From: JBDNFP01 sp041689775
GTDB lineage: Bacteria; Bacteroidota; Bacteroidia; Cytophagales; Spirosomataceae
NCBI GenBank assembly: GCA_041689775.1
Contig: JBDNFP010000299.1
Location: 1-15,147 of the forward strand
Reading direction: 5' to 3'
Length of the DNA: 15,147 bases
The notes under the pieces were generated by a model. That model worked only from the letters and a program-made list of their open reading frames with translations. It searched no databases and had not been told where the DNA came from. A program made the translations under genes and the position numbers. Positions within the stretch are counted from its first letter, which is position 1. Every line of letters starts with the position of its first letter. This document shows positions 14,971 to 15,147 of the stretch, one piece after another.

Positions 14971-15046
14971 GATTCTGTAGCTCAGCTGGTAGAGCAATAC
15001 ACTTTTAATGTATGGGTCCTGGGTTCGAATCCCAGCGGGATCACCA
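14971..15046 (+). tRNA. trnK: tRNA-Lys (anticodon UUU), first copy
   Basis: A complete 76-base cloverleaf with encoded CCA. Acceptor stem GATTCTG/CGGGATC has two G-U pairs; D stem GCTC/GAGC; anticodon stem ATACA/TGTAT with loop CTTTTAA, placing TTT at 15004-15006; T stem CTGGG/CCCAG with loop TTCGAAT; discriminator A. UUU reads both lysine codons. Confidence 0.97.
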
Positions 15047-15071
15047 AAGTTCTTTTTTTTTATTAGTAATC

Positions 15072-15147
15072 GATTCTGTAGCTCAGCTGGTAGAGCAATA
15101 CACTTTTAATGTATGGGTCCTGGGTTCGAATCCCAGCGGGATCACCA
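15072..15147 (+). tRNA. trnK: tRNA-Lys (anticodon UUU), second identical copy
   Basis: All 76 bases match the first copy, including CCA, which ends exactly at the last base of the window. The anticodon TTT is at 15105-15107. The 25-base spacer between the copies contains a run of nine T (15053-15061). Confidence 0.97.

Larger units (their letters stand above)
14970..15147 (+). repeat. Direct 77-base tandem duplication of tRNA-Lys (period 101 bases)
   Basis: 14970-15046 and 15071-15147 are identical. The identity starts one base before the tRNA and the spacer does not resemble the sequence upstream of copy 1, so the duplication as seen is confined to the tRNA. Because the window stops at copy 2, further copies downstream are possible. 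Confidence 0.9.

Noticed and set aside
15053..15061. T9 run between the tRNAs as an intrinsic terminator
   Set aside because: No dedicated stem precedes it other than the tRNA itself; termination there is possible but not shown, so it is mentioned only in the repeat finding.
1..15147. CRISPR array, insertion sequence, phage or toxin-antitoxin genes
   Set aside because: No spaced repeat series, transposase or integrase motif, terminal inverted repeats around a gene, or small paired toxin-like ORFs were found.

Overview
The window looks like chromosomal core sequence of a member of the Bacteroidota, probably a Cytophagales relative. Three things point there. One protein ends in a type A and another in a type B (CHU_C-like, gliding-motility-associated) type IX secretion sorting domain. 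The one clear promoter element has the Bacteroidota form TAnnTTTG. Most genes lack a Shine-Dalgarno sequence and have A-rich leaders. The order-level placement is an inference. No phage, insertion sequence, CRISPR array or defence locus was seen, and no gap between genes exceeds 300 bases (the longest is about 230).

Layout. Positions 1-1645 hold a divergent pair: a dCMP-deaminase-family gene (minus, cut by the left edge) and a secreted HExxH protein of the DUF922 type (plus), with only 17 bases between their start codons. Positions 1650-8003 carry five minus-strand genes in transcription order: phoH, an M43 (pappalysin-type) metalloprotease secreted by T9SS, comEC, a TetR-fold protein, and an ABC1/UbiB-family kinase. 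phoH/protease overlap, protease/comEC are 6 bases apart, and tetR/kinase overlap by ATGA. A small hairpin between comEC and tetR may split the run into two units. From 8235 dnaB runs on the plus strand, tail to tail (7 bases) with rlmD. rlmD is divergent from a 736-residue T9SS type B surface protein. That gene shares a strong bidirectional terminator (13523-13555) with a CHRD-domain lipoprotein. A TPR-like/two-helix/SH3 membrane protein follows, and the window ends with two identical tRNA-Lys(UUU) genes, the second finishing on the last base.

Functionally the window mixes nucleic-acid housekeeping (deoxynucleotide metabolism, replicative helicase, PhoH ATPase, 23S rRNA methylation, DNA uptake) with envelope and surface proteins. 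The most noteworthy signals are a perfect 15-bp inverted repeat inside the peptidase gene, just past the end of the convergent kinase gene; the coupled TetR-fold/UbiB-kinase pair, which recalls the eukaryotic COQ9/COQ8 pair in a lineage expected to use menaquinone; non-consensus residues in the M43 Met-turn and in DnaB motif H4; a palindrome abutting the rlmD start; and the tandem tRNA repeat at the window edge. I do not see a clearly undescribed multi-gene system.
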